A stretch of DNA of 64,000 nucleotides from Micromonospora lutea. GTDB lineage: Bacteria > Actinomycetota > Actinomycetes > Mycobacteriales > Micromonosporaceae. Shown one piece after another: positions 8,514-18,559 of the stretch (positions are counted from its first letter, which is position 1; every line of letters begins with the position of its first letter). The DNA lies in NCBI RefSeq assembly GCF_016863535.1, contig NZ_BOPB01000003.1, positions 62,001 to 126,000 on the forward strand, in the 5' to 3' direction. The notes beneath the pieces were generated by a model. It was given only the letters and a program-made list of their open reading frames with translations, did no database searches and was not told where the DNA came from. The position numbers and the translations under genes were made by a program.

Positions 8514-10880
8514 ATGACCGAGACCAAACTCGGCACCGAAATCCGCACCGCCGTGATCGACAACGGGTCGTTCGGCACCCGTGAGATCACCTTCTCCACC
8601 GGCCGGTTGGCCCGACAGGCGGCCGGGTCCGTCATCGCCCAGCTCGGCGAGACGGTCGTCCTCTCCGCCACCACCGCCGGCAAGCAGCCGAAGGAGCAGT
8701 TCGACTTCTTCCCGCTGACCGTCGACGTGGAGGAGCGGATGTACGCCGCGGGCCGGATCCCCGGCTCGTTCTTCCGTCGTGAGGGCCGGCCCAGCGAGGA
8801 CGCCATCCTCACCTGTCGCCTGATCGACCGGCCGCTGCGTCCGTCGTTCGTCAAGGGCCTGCGCAACGAGGTCCAGGTCGTCGAGACGATCCTCGCGCTC
8901 GACCCGCAGCACCCGTACGACGTTGTCGCGATCAACGCCGCGTCGATGTCGACCAAGCTCTCCGGCCTGCCGTTCTCCGGCCCGATCGGGGCCACCCGGA
9001 TGGCCCACGTGGACGGCCAGTGGGTCGCCTTCCCGACCCACGAGGAGCTGGCTCGGGCGACCTTCGACATGGTGGTGGCCGGCCGGGCCCTGCCCGACGG
9101 CGACGTCGCGATCATGATGGTCGAGGCGGAGGCCACCGAGCACACCGTGAAGCTGGTGGCCGGTGGGGCACCCGCACCGACCGAGGAGGTCGTGGCCAGC
9201 GGCCTGGAGGCCGCCAAGCCCGCCATCCGTGAGCTGTGCCGGGCACAGAGCGAACTGGCCGAGGTCGCCGCCAAGCCGGTCGCCGAATTCCCGGTCTTCC
9301 TGGACTACCAGGACGACGCGTACGACGCGGTCGTCGAACTGGCCCGTGCCGATGTCGCCGAGGCGCTCCAGATCGCCGGCAAGGCGGACCGCGAGGGCGC
9401 CCTGGACGCGATCAAGCTGCGGGTGCAGGAAGAACTCGGCTCCCGCTTCGAGGGCCGGGAGAAGGAACTCTCCGCCGCGTTCCGCTCGCTGACCAAGTCC
9501 GAGGTTCGCAGCCGGGTGCTGCGCGAGCAGGTCCGCATTGACGGTCGGGGTCCGCGTGACATCCGCCCGCTGAGCGCCGAGGTGGGCGTGCTGCCCCGGG
9601 TGCACGGCTCGGCGCTGTTCGAGCGCGGTGAGACCCAGATCCTCGGCGTCACCACGCTCAACATGTTGCGCATGGAGCAGGCGCTGGACACTCTCTCCCC
9701 GGAGAAGTCCAAGCGCTACATGCACAACTACAACTTCCCGCCGTACTCCACCGGTGAGACCGGCCGGGTCGGCTCGCCGAAGCGCCGCGAGATCGGGCAC
9801 GGCGCCCTCGCGGAGCGGGCACTGATCCCGGTGCTGCCGTCCCGCGAAGAGTTCCCGTACGCCATCCGGCAGGTCTCCGAGGCGCTCGGCTCCAACGGCT
9901 CCACCTCGATGGGCTCGGTCTGCGCCTCCACGCTGGGCCTGCTCAGCGCGGGTGTGCCGCTGAAGGCACCGGTCGCCGGCATCGCCATGGGCCTCATCTC
10001 CGACGAGGTCGACGGCAAGACCCGGTACGTGACGCTGACCGACATCCTCGGTGCCGAGGACGCCTTCGGCGACATGGACTTCAAGGTCGCCGGCACCCCG
10101 GACTTCGTCACCGCGCTCCAGCTCGACACCAAGCTCGACGGCATCCCGTCCGACGTGCTGGCCGCCGCGCTCCAGCAGGCTTACGAGGCCCGGCAGACCA
10201 TCCTCGACGTGATGCAGCGGGCGATCGAGGCTCCGGCCGAGATGTCCGACTACGCGCCGCGGGTCACCACGGTCAAGATTCCGGTCGACAAGATCGGCAT
10301 GGTGATCGGCCCGAAGGGTCAGACCATCAACGCCATCCAGGACGAGACCGGCGCCGAGATCTCCATCGAGGACGACGGCACCATCTACGTCGGGGCGACC
10401 AACGGCCCGTCGGCGCAGGCCGCGGTCGAGCGGATCAACGCGATCGCCAACCCGACCCTGCCCAAGGCCGGCGACCGGTTCCTCGGCACCGTCGTCAAGA
10501 CCGCCCCGTTCGGCGCGTTCATCTCGCTGCTGCCGGGCCGCGACGGTCTGCTGCACATCTCCAAGGTGGGCGACGGCAAGCGGGTCGAGAAGGTCGAGGA
10601 CTACCTCAACGTCGGCGACCGGGTCGAGGTCGAGATCGCGGACATCGACCAGCGCGGCAAGATCTACCTGGACAAGGTCCGCCCGGAGGGCGCCGAGGCG
10701 CCGGCCGCCGAAGCCGGCGAGGAGCGGCCCGCCAGCCGTGACCGGGGCGGCGACCGGGGTCCGCGTGACCGGGGCGACCGTGAGCGTGGTGGCGACCGGG
10801 GTGGCCGGGGACCGGAGCGCGGCGACGGTGGTGAGGGCGGCGGCGACTCCCGCCCGCGGCGCCGCACCCGGCACAGCTGA
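8514..10880 (+). CDS. pnp: Polyribonucleotide nucleotidyltransferase (PNPase)
   Basis: A phosphorolytic 3'-5' exoribonuclease; in actinomycetes it also adds poly(A)-like tails. The 788-residue protein has two RNase PH domains (about 1-230 and 330-560), the linking helical domain, a KH domain ([20 protein letters not shown]) and an S1 domain ([20 protein letters not shown]). After the S1 domain comes an Arg/Gly/Asp-rich low-complexity tail of about 50 residues, typical of RNA-binding RGG-like tails and longer than in Escherichia coli PNPase. The ATG at 8514 ([10 protein letters not shown]) begins the family-conserved region; AAGGAG at 8496-8501 is rather distant. It ends in a strong hairpin. 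Confidence 0.97.
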   Translation: MTETKLGTEIRTAVIDNGSFGTREITFSTGRLARQAAGSVIAQLGETVVLSATTAGKQPKEQFDFFPLTVDVEERMYAAGRIPGSFFRREGRPSEDAILTCRLIDRPLRPSFVKGLRNEVQVVETILALDPQHPYDVVAINAASMSTKLSGLPFSGPIGATRMAHVDGQWVAFPTHEELARATFDMVVAGRALPDGDVAIMMVEAEATEHTVKLVAGGAPAPTEEVVASGLEAAKPAIRELCRAQSELAEVAAKPVAEFPVFLDYQDDAYDAVVELARADVAEALQIAGKADREGALDAIKLRVQEELGSRFEGREKELSAAFRSLTKSEVRSRVLREQVRIDGRGPRDIRPLSAEVGVLPRVHGSALFERGETQILGVTTLNMLRMEQALDTLSPEKSKRYMHNYNFPPYSTGETGRVGSPKRREIGHGALAERALIPVLPSREEFPYAIRQVSEALGSNGSTSMGSVCASTLGLLSAGVPLKAPVAGIAMGLISDEVDGKTRYVTLTDILGAEDAFGDMDFKVAGTPDFVTALQLDTKLDGIPSDVLAAALQQAYEARQTILDVMQRAIEAPAEMSDYAPRVTTVKIPVDKIGMVIGPKGQTINAIQDETGAEISIEDDGTIYVGATNGPSAQAAVERINAIANPTLPKAGDRFLGTVVKTAPFGAFISLLPGRDGLLHISKVGDGKRVEKVEDYLNVGDRVEVEIADIDQRGKIYLDKVRPEGAEAPAAEAGEERPASRDRGGDRGPRDRGDRERGGDRGGRGPERGDGGEGGGDSRPRRRTRHS

Positions 10881-10907
10881 TCCCAGCGCAGCCGTACTGA
10901 TCCGCTG

Positions 10908-10939
10908 ACCGGCCGGGCGACACTCGTCGCCCGGCCGGT
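10908..10939. terminator. 14-bp hairpin terminator after pnp
   Basis: ACCGGCCGGGCGAC (10908-10921) pairs perfectly with 10926-10939 around the tetraloop ACTC. It is followed by TCGTAA and no U-tract. Confidence 0.85.
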
Positions 10940-10974
10940 TCGTAACCCAACACTCTTCGTCGTACTGGAAGCAG

Positions 10975-12390
10975 GTGGCCGTGAGCGGGACCCGGCATTC
11001 GTCTTTCCCCGGGGCCCGATCGGGGCCGACGCCGCGCACCGGTCGACAGGTCACCGCGACCGCTCGGGCCGCCGCGGGGTCGACCCGGGCGGTGACCCGG
11101 ACCCTGAGCGACGATCCGCTGGGCGGGACGGTACGCCGCACGGTGCTGCCGAGCGGGCTGCGCGTCCTGACCGAGGCGATTCCGGCGATGCGCAGCGTCT
11201 CGTTCGGCATCTGGGTGGCGGTCGGGTCCCGGGACGAGACCGGACCGCAGGCCGGCGCCGCCCACTTCCTGGAACACCTGCTGTTCAAGGGCACCCACAA
11301 GCGGAACGCGCTGGAGATCTCCTCGGCGATCGAGGCCGTGGGCGGCGAGACCAACGCCTTCACCACGAAGGAGTACACCTGCTACTACGCCCGGGTGCTG
11401 GACGAGGACCTGCCCCTGGCCATCGACGTGATGTGCGACCTGGTCGCCGACTCGGTGCTGGAGCCGGCCGACGTGGAGACCGAGCGCGGCGTGATCCTCG
11501 AAGAGATCGCCATGCACGACGACGAGCCCGGCGACGAGGTGCACGACCTGTTCGCCCAGGCCGTCTATGGTGACCACCCGCTGGGCCGGCTGATCTCCGG
11601 CACCGCGGACACCGTCACCCCGATGACCCGCCGGCAGATCCAGAGCTTCTACCGGCGACGCTACGTCGCGCCGCAGATCGTCATCGCCGCCGCCGGTAAC
11701 CTCGACCACGCCGCCGTGGTGCGGCTGGTCCGCCAGGCGCTGCGGGGCACCCCGCTGGACACCGATCCGGCGGCGCCCGCTCCGTACCGGCCGGCCACTC
11801 CCGGCGTACGCACCCGGGCCGCCTCCACAGTGGTGGAGGAGAAGGAGACCGAGCAGGCACACGTCGTGCTGGGCTGCCCGGGCATCGACCGGCTCGACGA
11901 GCGTCGGTTCGCCCTCGGCGTGCTGAACAACGTGCTCGGTGGCGGCATGTCCAGCCGGCTCTTCCAGGAGATCCGGGAGCGCCGTGGCCTCGCCTACTCC
12001 GTCTACTCCTACGCCAGCCAGTACGCCGACAGTGGCCTGTTCGGCGTCTACGCCGGCTGCGCCCCGGGTCGCGTCGACGAGGTGCTGGAACTGACCCGCG
12101 CCGAATTGGCGCGTACCGCCGCGCACGGCATCACCGAGGTGGAACTGGCCCGGGGCAAGGGAATGAGCAAGGGTTCCTTCGTACTCGGCCTGGAGGACAC
12201 CGGTTCCCGGATGAGCCGGCTGGCCAAGGGCGAGCTGCTCTACGGTGACCTGGTGCCCGTCGACGAGCTGCTCGACCGGGTCGACGCGGTCACCCTCGAC
12301 GACGTCAACTCCCTTGCCGCCGAGTTGCTGAGCCGCCCGATGTCCCTGGCGGTCGTCGGCCCGTTCAGCGGCCGACAGTTCACCGGCTGA
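10975..12390 (+). CDS. M16-family zinc metallopeptidase (processing-peptidase-like)
   Basis: A 471-residue peptidase of the M16B (mitochondrial processing peptidase beta-like) family, which regularly follows pnp in actinobacteria. The inverted zinc motif HFLEH lies at residues 97-101, with the third ligand Glu 76 residues later in ERGVILEEI. The first 45 residues are a low-complexity basic extension. The C-terminal half carries the second M16 lobe, with GGGMSSRLFQEIRERRGLAYSV. No signal peptide is seen, so it is probably cytoplasmic. The start is GTG at 10975 or 10981 (GCAGGTGG upstream); the choice is uncertain. Confidence 0.93.
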   Translation: MAVSGTRHSSFPGARSGPTPRTGRQVTATARAAAGSTRAVTRTLSDDPLGGTVRRTVLPSGLRVLTEAIPAMRSVSFGIWVAVGSRDETGPQAGAAHFLEHLLFKGTHKRNALEISSAIEAVGGETNAFTTKEYTCYYARVLDEDLPLAIDVMCDLVADSVLEPADVETERGVILEEIAMHDDEPGDEVHDLFAQAVYGDHPLGRLISGTADTVTPMTRRQIQSFYRRRYVAPQIVIAAAGNLDHAAVVRLVRQALRGTPLDTDPAAPAPYRPATPGVRTRAASTVVEEKETEQAHVVLGCPGIDRLDERRFALGVLNNVLGGGMSSRLFQEIRERRGLAYSVYSYASQYADSGLFGVYAGCAPGRVDEVLELTRAELARTAAHGITEVELARGKGMSKGSFVLGLEDTGSRMSRLAKGELLYGDLVPVDELLDRVDAVTLDDVNSLAAELLSRPMSLAVVGPFSGRQFTG

Positions 12391-13305
<915 letters not shown>

Positions 13306-13368
13306 GTGGGCCGTGCGGCCACGTACGCGGCCGCGCCGACATACGCCGGGTGCGTGGGCTGCCGCCGG

Positions 13369-13950
13369 TCAGCCGGCCGGCGGCGGTTCGGTGGGGACCG
13401 CGACATGCAGGCGTAGCTGGGGGACCAGCATGTCGTCGACGTCCAGCGCGCGTCCCGCGCCGTCGGGCTCCCAGCCGGCGGTGGTGAGGAACTTCCGGGA
13501 CGCCTGGTCGCCCTCGAACACCCAGGCCACCGCCCGGTCGAAGCCGGACTCCCGCCACAGGTCGACGCTGGCGGCGAGCAGCCGGGAACCGTGCCCGCGC
13601 CGACCCCACCGGGGCTCGACCAGCAGGTCGGTCACGGCCACCACGTCCGCGCCGAGCGCGTCGGCCGGTTCGTTCGGAGCGAGCGCCTCGGCGTCGACCG
13701 GACCGGAGGCGGCGAAGCCCACCAGATACGATTGCTCGGCCTGTTCGACGGCGACCAGCACCCGGTGGGTGTCGCTGGGTGGCTGGCGCACCGCGGCGTC
13801 CCAGCGCTCGGCCAGCGACGCCTCATCGAGGTCGTCCAGCACGTCCCGGGGCAGCAGCCGCCGGTAGGCGACCCGCCAGGTGGCGAGCTGGATGCGGGCG
13901 ATCTCGGCGGCGTCCTCCGGACGCGCCGGGCGGACGTACCCGAGACTCAT
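13369..13950 (-). CDS. GNAT-family N-acetyltransferase
   Basis: A 193-residue acetyltransferase. The N-terminus YVRPARPEDAAEIARIQLATW is typical of the GNAT fold, and the acetyl-CoA pyrophosphate loop is in LLVEPRWGRRGHGSRLLAAS (an R/Q-x-x-G-x-G/A type loop). The substrate cannot be predicted. A -10-like TAGGCT (13959-13964, minus strand) ends 8 nt before the ATG, suggesting a leaderless mRNA. It is divergent from the glycosyltransferase and convergent with dapB. Confidence 0.88.
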   Translation of the reverse strand: MSLGYVRPARPEDAAEIARIQLATWRVAYRRLLPRDVLDDLDEASLAERWDAAVRQPPSDTHRVLVAVEQAEQSYLVGFAASGPVDAEALAPNEPADALGADVVAVTDLLVEPRWGRRGHGSRLLAASVDLWRESGFDRAVAWVFEGDQASRKFLTTAGWEPDGAGRALDVDDMLVPQLRLHVAVPTEPPPAG

Positions 13951-13958
13951 GGGACGAC

Positions 13959-13964
13959 AGCCTA
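13959..13964 (-). promoter_or_regulatory. -10 box TAGGCT of the GNAT gene at 13369-13950
   Basis: On the minus strand TAGGCT is 8 nt before the start codon, with no Shine-Dalgarno in between. Confidence 0.5.
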
Positions 13965-13985
13965 CGCAGGGTGAGGGAGGCGACG

Positions 13986-15275
13986 GTGGCGCAGGGTGCC
14001 AGGCGGACGGTCGGACAGGTCGCCGCGGTGGTCGTGCTCGCCGTCGCGGTGGCCGGGTTCCTGTCCGTGGCGGCGGTCCGGCACGGCTTCTTCGACCTGC
14101 ACGTCTACCGGGGCGCCCTGGTCTGGTGGGTGCACGACGGCGGGGAGATCTACGACTACCTCAAGCCCGGCACCCAGTACGGCTTCACCTACCCACCGTT
14201 CGCTGCCCTGGTGATGCTGCCGATGGCGTACCTGTCCTGGCACGCGGCGATCGTGGTGAGCGTGGCCGCCGGCGTGGCGACCAGTGCGGTGCTGATCTGG
14301 TGGCTGCTGGATCCGGTGTCGCGGCGGGCCGGCTGGACCCGCTGGTTCGCCTTCGCGGTGGCGCTGTGCCTGGTCGCGGCCTATGAACCCATGCGCGAGA
14401 CCATCAACTTCGGTCAGGTCAACACGCTGCTGCTCTTCCTGGTCGCGGTGGACCTGCTCCGGCTGCTGCCAGGCGGCAGCAGGTGGGCCGGGATCGGCAT
14501 CGGCCTGGCCACCGCGATCAAGCTCACCCCGGGCATCTTCATCGTCTACCTGCTGGTGACGCGACGCTGGCGCGCGGCGGTGACCGCGTCGGGGGTTGCG
14601 ACCGCCGCGACCCTGCTCGCCGCCGCGCTCTTCCCGGACGCCTCCCGGGAGTTCTGGACCAGCGCGCTGTGGAACACCGGCCGGGTCGGTGAGCTGGCCT
14701 TCGTCTCCAATCAGTCGCTGCGGGGCGTGGTGGCCCGGCTCGACCCGCAGAGCCCCAGCACGGTTGCCTGGCTGCTGCTGGTGGCCGTGACGCTGGTGCT
14801 CTGGGTGTGGCGGTCCCGGGTCGCGGCGTCCGCGGGCGACGAGGCCACCGGCCTGGCCCTGACCGGTGCGGTGATGTGCCTGGTCAGCCCGGTCACCTGG
14901 GTGCACCACCTGGTCTGGCTGCTGCCGGGCCTGCTGCTGCTGGTGGACCGGGGCATGGCCGCGCCGGCGGGAGGTCGCCGGCGACGGGTCCTGCTGGGCT
15001 GCGCGGCCATCGGGTACGCGTTCCTGATCAGCCGGATCGTCTGGGCCTGGGAGGAGGACTTCACCGGCCTCGACGGCTTCCTGTTCAGCAACACCTACGT
15101 CTGGATCAGCCTGGCGCTGCTGGCCTTTTTGCCGGTGTGCCGCCCGGCCGCATCCCGGTCACCGTCGGATTCAGTCGCCGTCGAGCCGACCGCTGTACCG
15201 CAGCTCGACCAGCCCGATCGCCGGCCGTCCGCCGGACAACGGCACCGGATAGGTCGACCGCTCACCGTCCGGTGA
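13986..15275 (+). CDS. Polyprenyl-phosphate-dependent mannosyltransferase-like membrane protein (GT87/DUF2029)
   Basis: A 429-residue protein with about ten membrane helices. Its extracytoplasmic loop FFDLHVYRGALVWWVHDGGEIYDY has the Asp expected of GT-C glycosyltransferases, and TYPPFAALVMLPMAYLSW plus NFGQVNTLLLFLVAVDLLRL are typical of the GT87/DUF2029 family (alpha-1,2-mannosyltransferases that build mycobacterial lipomannan branches). The GTG at 13986 is chosen for GGGAGG at 13975-13980. The last 35 residues are a hydrophilic tail that overlaps the 3' end of the convergent GNAT gene by 105 bp. Confidence 0.85.
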   Translation: MAQGARRTVGQVAAVVVLAVAVAGFLSVAAVRHGFFDLHVYRGALVWWVHDGGEIYDYLKPGTQYGFTYPPFAALVMLPMAYLSWHAAIVVSVAAGVATSAVLIWWLLDPVSRRAGWTRWFAFAVALCLVAAYEPMRETINFGQVNTLLLFLVAVDLLRLLPGGSRWAGIGIGLATAIKLTPGIFIVYLLVTRRWRAAVTASGVATAATLLAAALFPDASREFWTSALWNTGRVGELAFVSNQSLRGVVARLDPQSPSTVAWLLLVAVTLVLWVWRSRVAASAGDEATGLALTGAVMCLVSPVTWVHHLVWLLPGLLLLVDRGMAAPAGGRRRRVLLGCAAIGYAFLISRIVWAWEEDFTGLDGFLFSNTYVWISLALLAFLPVCRPAASRSPSDSVAVEPTAVPQLDQPDRRPSAGQRHRIGRPLTVR

Positions 15276-15725
15276 CAACCCGGCCCGCTCGTAGAACCGG
15301 CGGGCCCGGTCGTTGTCCGCGAGCACCCAGAGGCGGTACTCCGTGCAGCCCCGCTGCCGCAGGCCCGCCCGGGCCGCCGCGAACAGGGCCCGCGCGGTGC
15401 CGTCACCCCAGTGGGCGGGCAGGACGTAGAGGCTCACCACCTCGCCGTACGCCGGGTCGAGGTCGCCCCGGTCCTGGTTGTTGCGGTACGGCCCGAAGGT
15501 GGTGAACCCGACGAGCGCGCCGTCCTCCTCGGCGAGCAGCGTGGTGAACGGGTGGTCCGGGTCGGCGGTGCCGAGGGCCCGGCGGCGCTGTGCCCAGGCG
15601 ACGGGGTTGAGCCGGTTCAGCACCTCGTCCGGCATGATTCCGGCGTAACCGGTCTGCCAGCCGCGGACGTGCACCCGGGCGACGGCTTCGGCGTCGTCGG
15701 GCTCCTCGCGGCGGATGCTGGGCAT
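15171..15725 (-). CDS. GNAT-family N-acetyltransferase
   Basis: A 184-residue acetyltransferase. It starts with IRREEPDDAEAVARVHVRGW, has the core strand VVSLYVLPAHWGDGTARALF with the acetyl-CoA-binding loop, and ends with the beta-bulge LWVLADNDRARRFYERAGL, which is very typical of GNATs. The substrate is unknown. The ATG at 15725 is preceded by a -10-like TAGAAC 7 nt away (minus strand). The 3' end overlaps the convergent glycosyltransferase gene. Confidence 0.9.
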   Translation of the reverse strand: MPSIRREEPDDAEAVARVHVRGWQTGYAGIMPDEVLNRLNPVAWAQRRRALGTADPDHPFTTLLAEEDGALVGFTTFGPYRNNQDRGDLDPAYGEVVSLYVLPAHWGDGTARALFAAARAGLRQRGCTEYRLWVLADNDRARRFYERAGLSPDGERSTYPVPLSGGRPAIGLVELRYSGRLDGD

Positions 15726-15732
15726 GGAAGTA

Positions 15733-15738
15733 GTTCTA
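15733..15738 (-). promoter_or_regulatory. -10-like box TAGAAC of the GNAT gene at 15171-15725
   Basis: Minus-strand TAGAAC ends 7 nt before the ATG; no Shine-Dalgarno. Back to back with the leaderless promoter of the YcaQ-like gene. Confidence 0.4.
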
Positions 15739-15790
15739 GGCGGCCAGGGGCGGCAGGTCCAGCGTCCGCACCGATGTCGTACGCCTGTCG

Positions 15791-15796
15791 TAGCCT
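15791..15796 (+). promoter_or_regulatory. -10 box TAGCCT of the YcaQ-like gene
   Basis: TAGCCT ends 7 nt before the ATG at 15804 with no ribosome-binding site, consistent with a leaderless mRNA. Confidence 0.55.
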
Positions 15797-15803
15797 GCCT
15801 GCG

Positions 15804-17033
15804 ATGGCCACACCGGAATCGCTCTCGCTCGCCCAGGCCCGCCGCGTGGCGTTGGCCGCGCAGGGCTTCGCCGACCCACCGCCCAGCGGGGCACCCACCC
15901 GCCGGCACCTGCGTCGGGTGCTCGACCGGGTCGGGTTGATCCAGATGGATTCGGTGAACGTGCTGCAACGGGCGCACTACCTGCCGCTCTACAGCCGGCT
16001 CGGGCCCTACCCGACCGGGTTGCTCGACTCCGCCGCCTACCGCCGCCCCCGCGACCTCTTCGAATACTGGGGTCACGAGGCGTCGCTGGTGCCGGTCACC
16101 CTGCATCCGGCGCTGCGCTGGCGGATGGCCCGGGCGCAGACCGACGCCTGGGGTGGAATGCGCCGTATCGTCGCCGAGCAACCCGGCCTGGTCGCCTGGG
16201 TGCGCGACGAGGTGGCTGCCCGTGGGCCGCTGACCGCGGCGGAGATCGAGCACGACGGGCCCCGCCAAACCGGCAACTGGGGATGGAACTGGTCGGCGGT
16301 GAAACAGGCCCTGGAATACCTCTTCTGGGCCGGCGAGGTGTGCGCGGCAGAACGCACGGGTTCCTTCGCCCGTCGTTACGACCTGCCGGAGCGGGTCCTG
16401 CCGGCAGCGGTGCTGGACACGCCGACGCCGACCGACGCGGAGGCGTACCGCACGCTGGTGGGCATTGCGGCCCGGTCGCTCGGGGTGGCCGCGGAGCCGG
16501 AGCTGCGGGACTATTTCCGGCTCCCGGTGGCCGGTGCCCGACAGGCCATCGCCGAGCTGGTCGAGGCGGGTCGGTTGCGACCGGTCACCGTGCCGGGCTG
16601 GCGGCAGCAGGCCTGGTTGCACGCCGAGGCCCGACTACCTCGCTGGGTACGCGGCAACGGCCTGGTGAGCCCCTTCGACCCGTTGATCTGGGAACGCGCC
16701 CGCACCGAGCGGCTGTTCGGCCTCAGCTACCGCATCGAGATCTACGTGCCCGCGCGGCAACGCGTGTACGGCTACTACGTGCTGCCGTTCCGTCAGGGTG
16801 AACGCTTCACCGCCCGGGTCGACCTCAAGGCGGACCGCAAGGCCAGGGTGCTGCTCGTGCCGGCCGCCTGGGTCGAGCCGGACGTCGACCCGGGGGAGAC
16901 GGCGGTCGCCCTCGCCGCGGAGTTGTACCGCCTGGCCGGCTGGCTCGGCCTGGACACGGTGGCGCCACCCGCCGCCGGTGACCTGGCGGCGCCGCTGGCC
17001 GCCGCGCTGGTGGGCGTGGCCGGTGTACGGTGA
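15804..17033 (+). CDS. YcaQ-like DNA glycosylase (winged-helix, HTH_42)
   Basis: A 409-residue protein of the YcaQ/AlkZ superfamily (formerly DUF1006), built from tandem winged-helix domains. The catalytic motif is Gln-Met-Asp in GLIQMDSVNVL (about residues 46-56). Established work separates QxD (YcaQ-like, broad substrate, unhooks interstrand crosslinks) from QxQ (AlkZ, self-resistance) members, so this is YcaQ-like. Other family features are FEYWGHEASLVP and GYYVLPFRQGERFTARVDLK. It most likely repairs alkylated or crosslinked DNA. Its stop overlaps the next start (GTGA). Confidence 0.88.
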   Translation: MATPESLSLAQARRVALAAQGFADPPPSGAPTRRHLRRVLDRVGLIQMDSVNVLQRAHYLPLYSRLGPYPTGLLDSAAYRRPRDLFEYWGHEASLVPVTLHPALRWRMARAQTDAWGGMRRIVAEQPGLVAWVRDEVAARGPLTAAEIEHDGPRQTGNWGWNWSAVKQALEYLFWAGEVCAAERTGSFARRYDLPERVLPAAVLDTPTPTDAEAYRTLVGIAARSLGVAAEPELRDYFRLPVAGARQAIAELVEAGRLRPVTVPGWRQQAWLHAEARLPRWVRGNGLVSPFDPLIWERARTERLFGLSYRIEIYVPARQRVYGYYVLPFRQGERFTARVDLKADRKARVLLVPAAWVEPDVDPGETAVALAAELYRLAGWLGLDTVAPPAAGDLAAPLAAALVGVAGVR

Positions 17034-17626
17034 GGCTCGTGACGAGCGTTGACCGATCCGACGCTGCTCAGCCGCACCCGCACGCTGACCTGCACACCGA
17101 CCATTCACATGGCGGCTCGACGGGTGGCGCACCGCAGGGCGGCTGGCCGGCCGGACCACCCGGCGGCTACCCGGTCGAGTCGGACCGGTTCACCCGGTTC
17201 GTGCAGCGGCTCCACGCGCGTACGCCGCGTTGGGTGGTGCCGTTGGCCGCGGTCGGCTGTGTCGCTGCCGGCATCGGCTACACGCTGCTCAGCGATCCCA
17301 CCCGCTCGGCACCCGACGCGCTGCCGACCTGCCTGCTCAAGCTCACCACCGGGCTGGACTGTCCGGGTTGCGGCGGCACCCGTGCCCTCTGGTACGTGCT
17401 GCACGCCGACCTGCCGGCCGCGGCCCGGCACCATTTCCTCTTCGTCTTTGCGCTGCCGTTCCTGGCGTACCTCTTCATCGCCTGGGCGGGCCGGCAGGCG
17501 TTCGGCTGGCGGTTGCCCGAGCTGCGGGTCGGCCCGAAGCTGGTCGGCGGGTTCCTCGCCGCCTGGTTCGCCTTCTCGGTGATCCGCAACCTCCCCTGGC
17601 CGCCCTTCACCGCCCTCTACGTCTAG
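17030..17626 (+). CDS. DUF2752 membrane protein
   Basis: A 198-residue protein with a His/Gly/Pro-rich N-terminal tail of about 50 residues and three membrane helices (about 68-87, 130-152, 170-187). Between the first two helices is the DUF2752 signature CPGCGGTR (residues 111-118), followed by an amphipathic segment. The family is widespread in actinobacteria and its function is unknown; the conserved CxxC suggests redox or metal binding at the membrane. The GTG at 17030 overlaps the YcaQ-like stop, and a second GTG lies at 17039. Confidence 0.85.
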   Translation: MRLVTSVDRSDAAQPHPHADLHTDHSHGGSTGGAPQGGWPAGPPGGYPVESDRFTRFVQRLHARTPRWVVPLAAVGCVAAGIGYTLLSDPTRSAPDALPTCLLKLTTGLDCPGCGGTRALWYVLHADLPAAARHHFLFVFALPFLAYLFIAWAGRQAFGWRLPELRVGPKLVGGFLAAWFAFSVIRNLPWPPFTALYV

Positions 17627-17714
17627 TGCCGCTGCCTTCACGGTCCTCGGTCCGGTCGGGACGGGTCCGGCCGGTCGCGCCCGCCCGTTGCCGGTTGCCC
17701 GTTGCCCGGTCCAG

Positions 17715-17720
17715 TACAGT
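17715..17720 (+). promoter_or_regulatory. -10 box TACAGT of thyX
   Basis: TACAGT ends 7 nt before the ATG at 17728. A weak AGGA sits in the spacer but is too close to serve as a Shine-Dalgarno, so the mRNA is probably leaderless. Confidence 0.55.
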
Positions 17721-17727
17721 CCCAGGA

Positions 17728-18480
17728 ATGCCGGAGATGGTGCAGCCCCAGGTCAAGCTCATCGCGTGGACTCACTTCGATCCGCCGGAGGATGTCCCGT
17801 GGTCGACCGACGCCGACGGCGGGCAGGCGCTCGCGGAGTTCGCCGGGCGGGCCTGCTACCAGAGCTGGAAGAAGCCGAATCCGGCGACCGCCACGAACGC
17901 CGGCTACCTGGCGCACATCCTGGAGGTGGGCCACCTCTCGGTGCTGGAGCACGGCTCGGTGAGCTTCTACTTCACCGGTGTGTCCCGTTCGTTCACCCAT
18001 GAGCTGATCCGGCACCGGCACTTCTCGTACTCCCAGCTCTCCCAGCGGTACGTGCCGGAGCGGGACGCCGCGATGGTGGAGCCGACGGTGATCGCCGAGG
18101 ACCCGGAACTGCACAAGCGCTTCGTCGAGGCCGCCGAGGCGAGCGTACGGGCCTACAACGAGCTGCTGGAGGGGCTGGAGCGTCGCTTCGCCGACGTGAC
18201 CAACCCGACGCTGCGGCGCAAGCAGGCCCGCCAGGCGGCCCGGGCGGTGCTGCCGAACGCCACCGAGACCCGCATCGTGGTGACGGGCAACTATCGGGCC
18301 TGGCGGCACTTCATCGGTATGCGTGCCACCGAACACGCCGACGTGGAGATCCGCGAGCTGGCGGTGGAGTGCCTGCGACAGTTGCAGCGGGTCGCGCCGA
18401 ACGTCTTCGCCGACTTCACCATCTCCACGCTGCCCGACGGCACGGAGGTGGCGCAGAGCCCGCACGCCCAGGCCTCCTGA
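17728..18480 (+). CDS. thyX: FAD-dependent thymidylate synthase ThyX
   Basis: ThyX makes dTMP from dUMP with methylenetetrahydrofolate and FAD/NADPH. The 250-residue protein has the ThyX signature RHRX7S as [11 protein letters not shown] at residues 95-105, and the FAD/dUMP-binding region [20 protein letters not shown]. The length is normal. The order dapB, thyX, dapA, rnj, ftsK is conserved in actinobacteria. The start is the first Met of the conserved protein and follows a -10 box by 7 nt. Confidence 0.97.
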   Translation: MPEMVQPQVKLIAWTHFDPPEDVPWSTDADGGQALAEFAGRACYQSWKKPNPATATNAGYLAHILEVGHLSVLEHGSVSFYFTGVSRSFTHELIRHRHFSYSQLSQRYVPERDAAMVEPTVIAEDPELHKRFVEAAEASVRAYNELLEGLERRFADVTNPTLRRKQARQAARAVLPNATETRIVVTGNYRAWRHFIGMRATEHADVEIRELAVECLRQLQRVAPNVFADFTISTLPDGTEVAQSPHAQAS

Positions 18481-18547
18481 ACGGCGTAGGGCCGCACGCC
18501 CGGGGGTGGTGAGGCCCTTCCCCGATGGCCGGCCGTAGGCCGTCCGA

Positions 18548-18553
18548 TAGGTT
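18548..18553 (+). promoter_or_regulatory. -10 box TAGGTT of dapA (leaderless)
   Basis: TAGGTT ends 6 nt before the ATG at 18560, identical to the dapB box. There is no Shine-Dalgarno. Confidence 0.6.
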
Positions 18554-18559
18554 GTCACC

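Noticed and set aside
8253..11378. A 1041-codon open frame antisense to pnp and the M16 peptidase gene
   Set aside because: It mirrors the third-position GC bias of pnp, has low-complexity Arg/Val/Leu/Gly/Asp composition and no recognisable domain; pnp is certain on the other strand.
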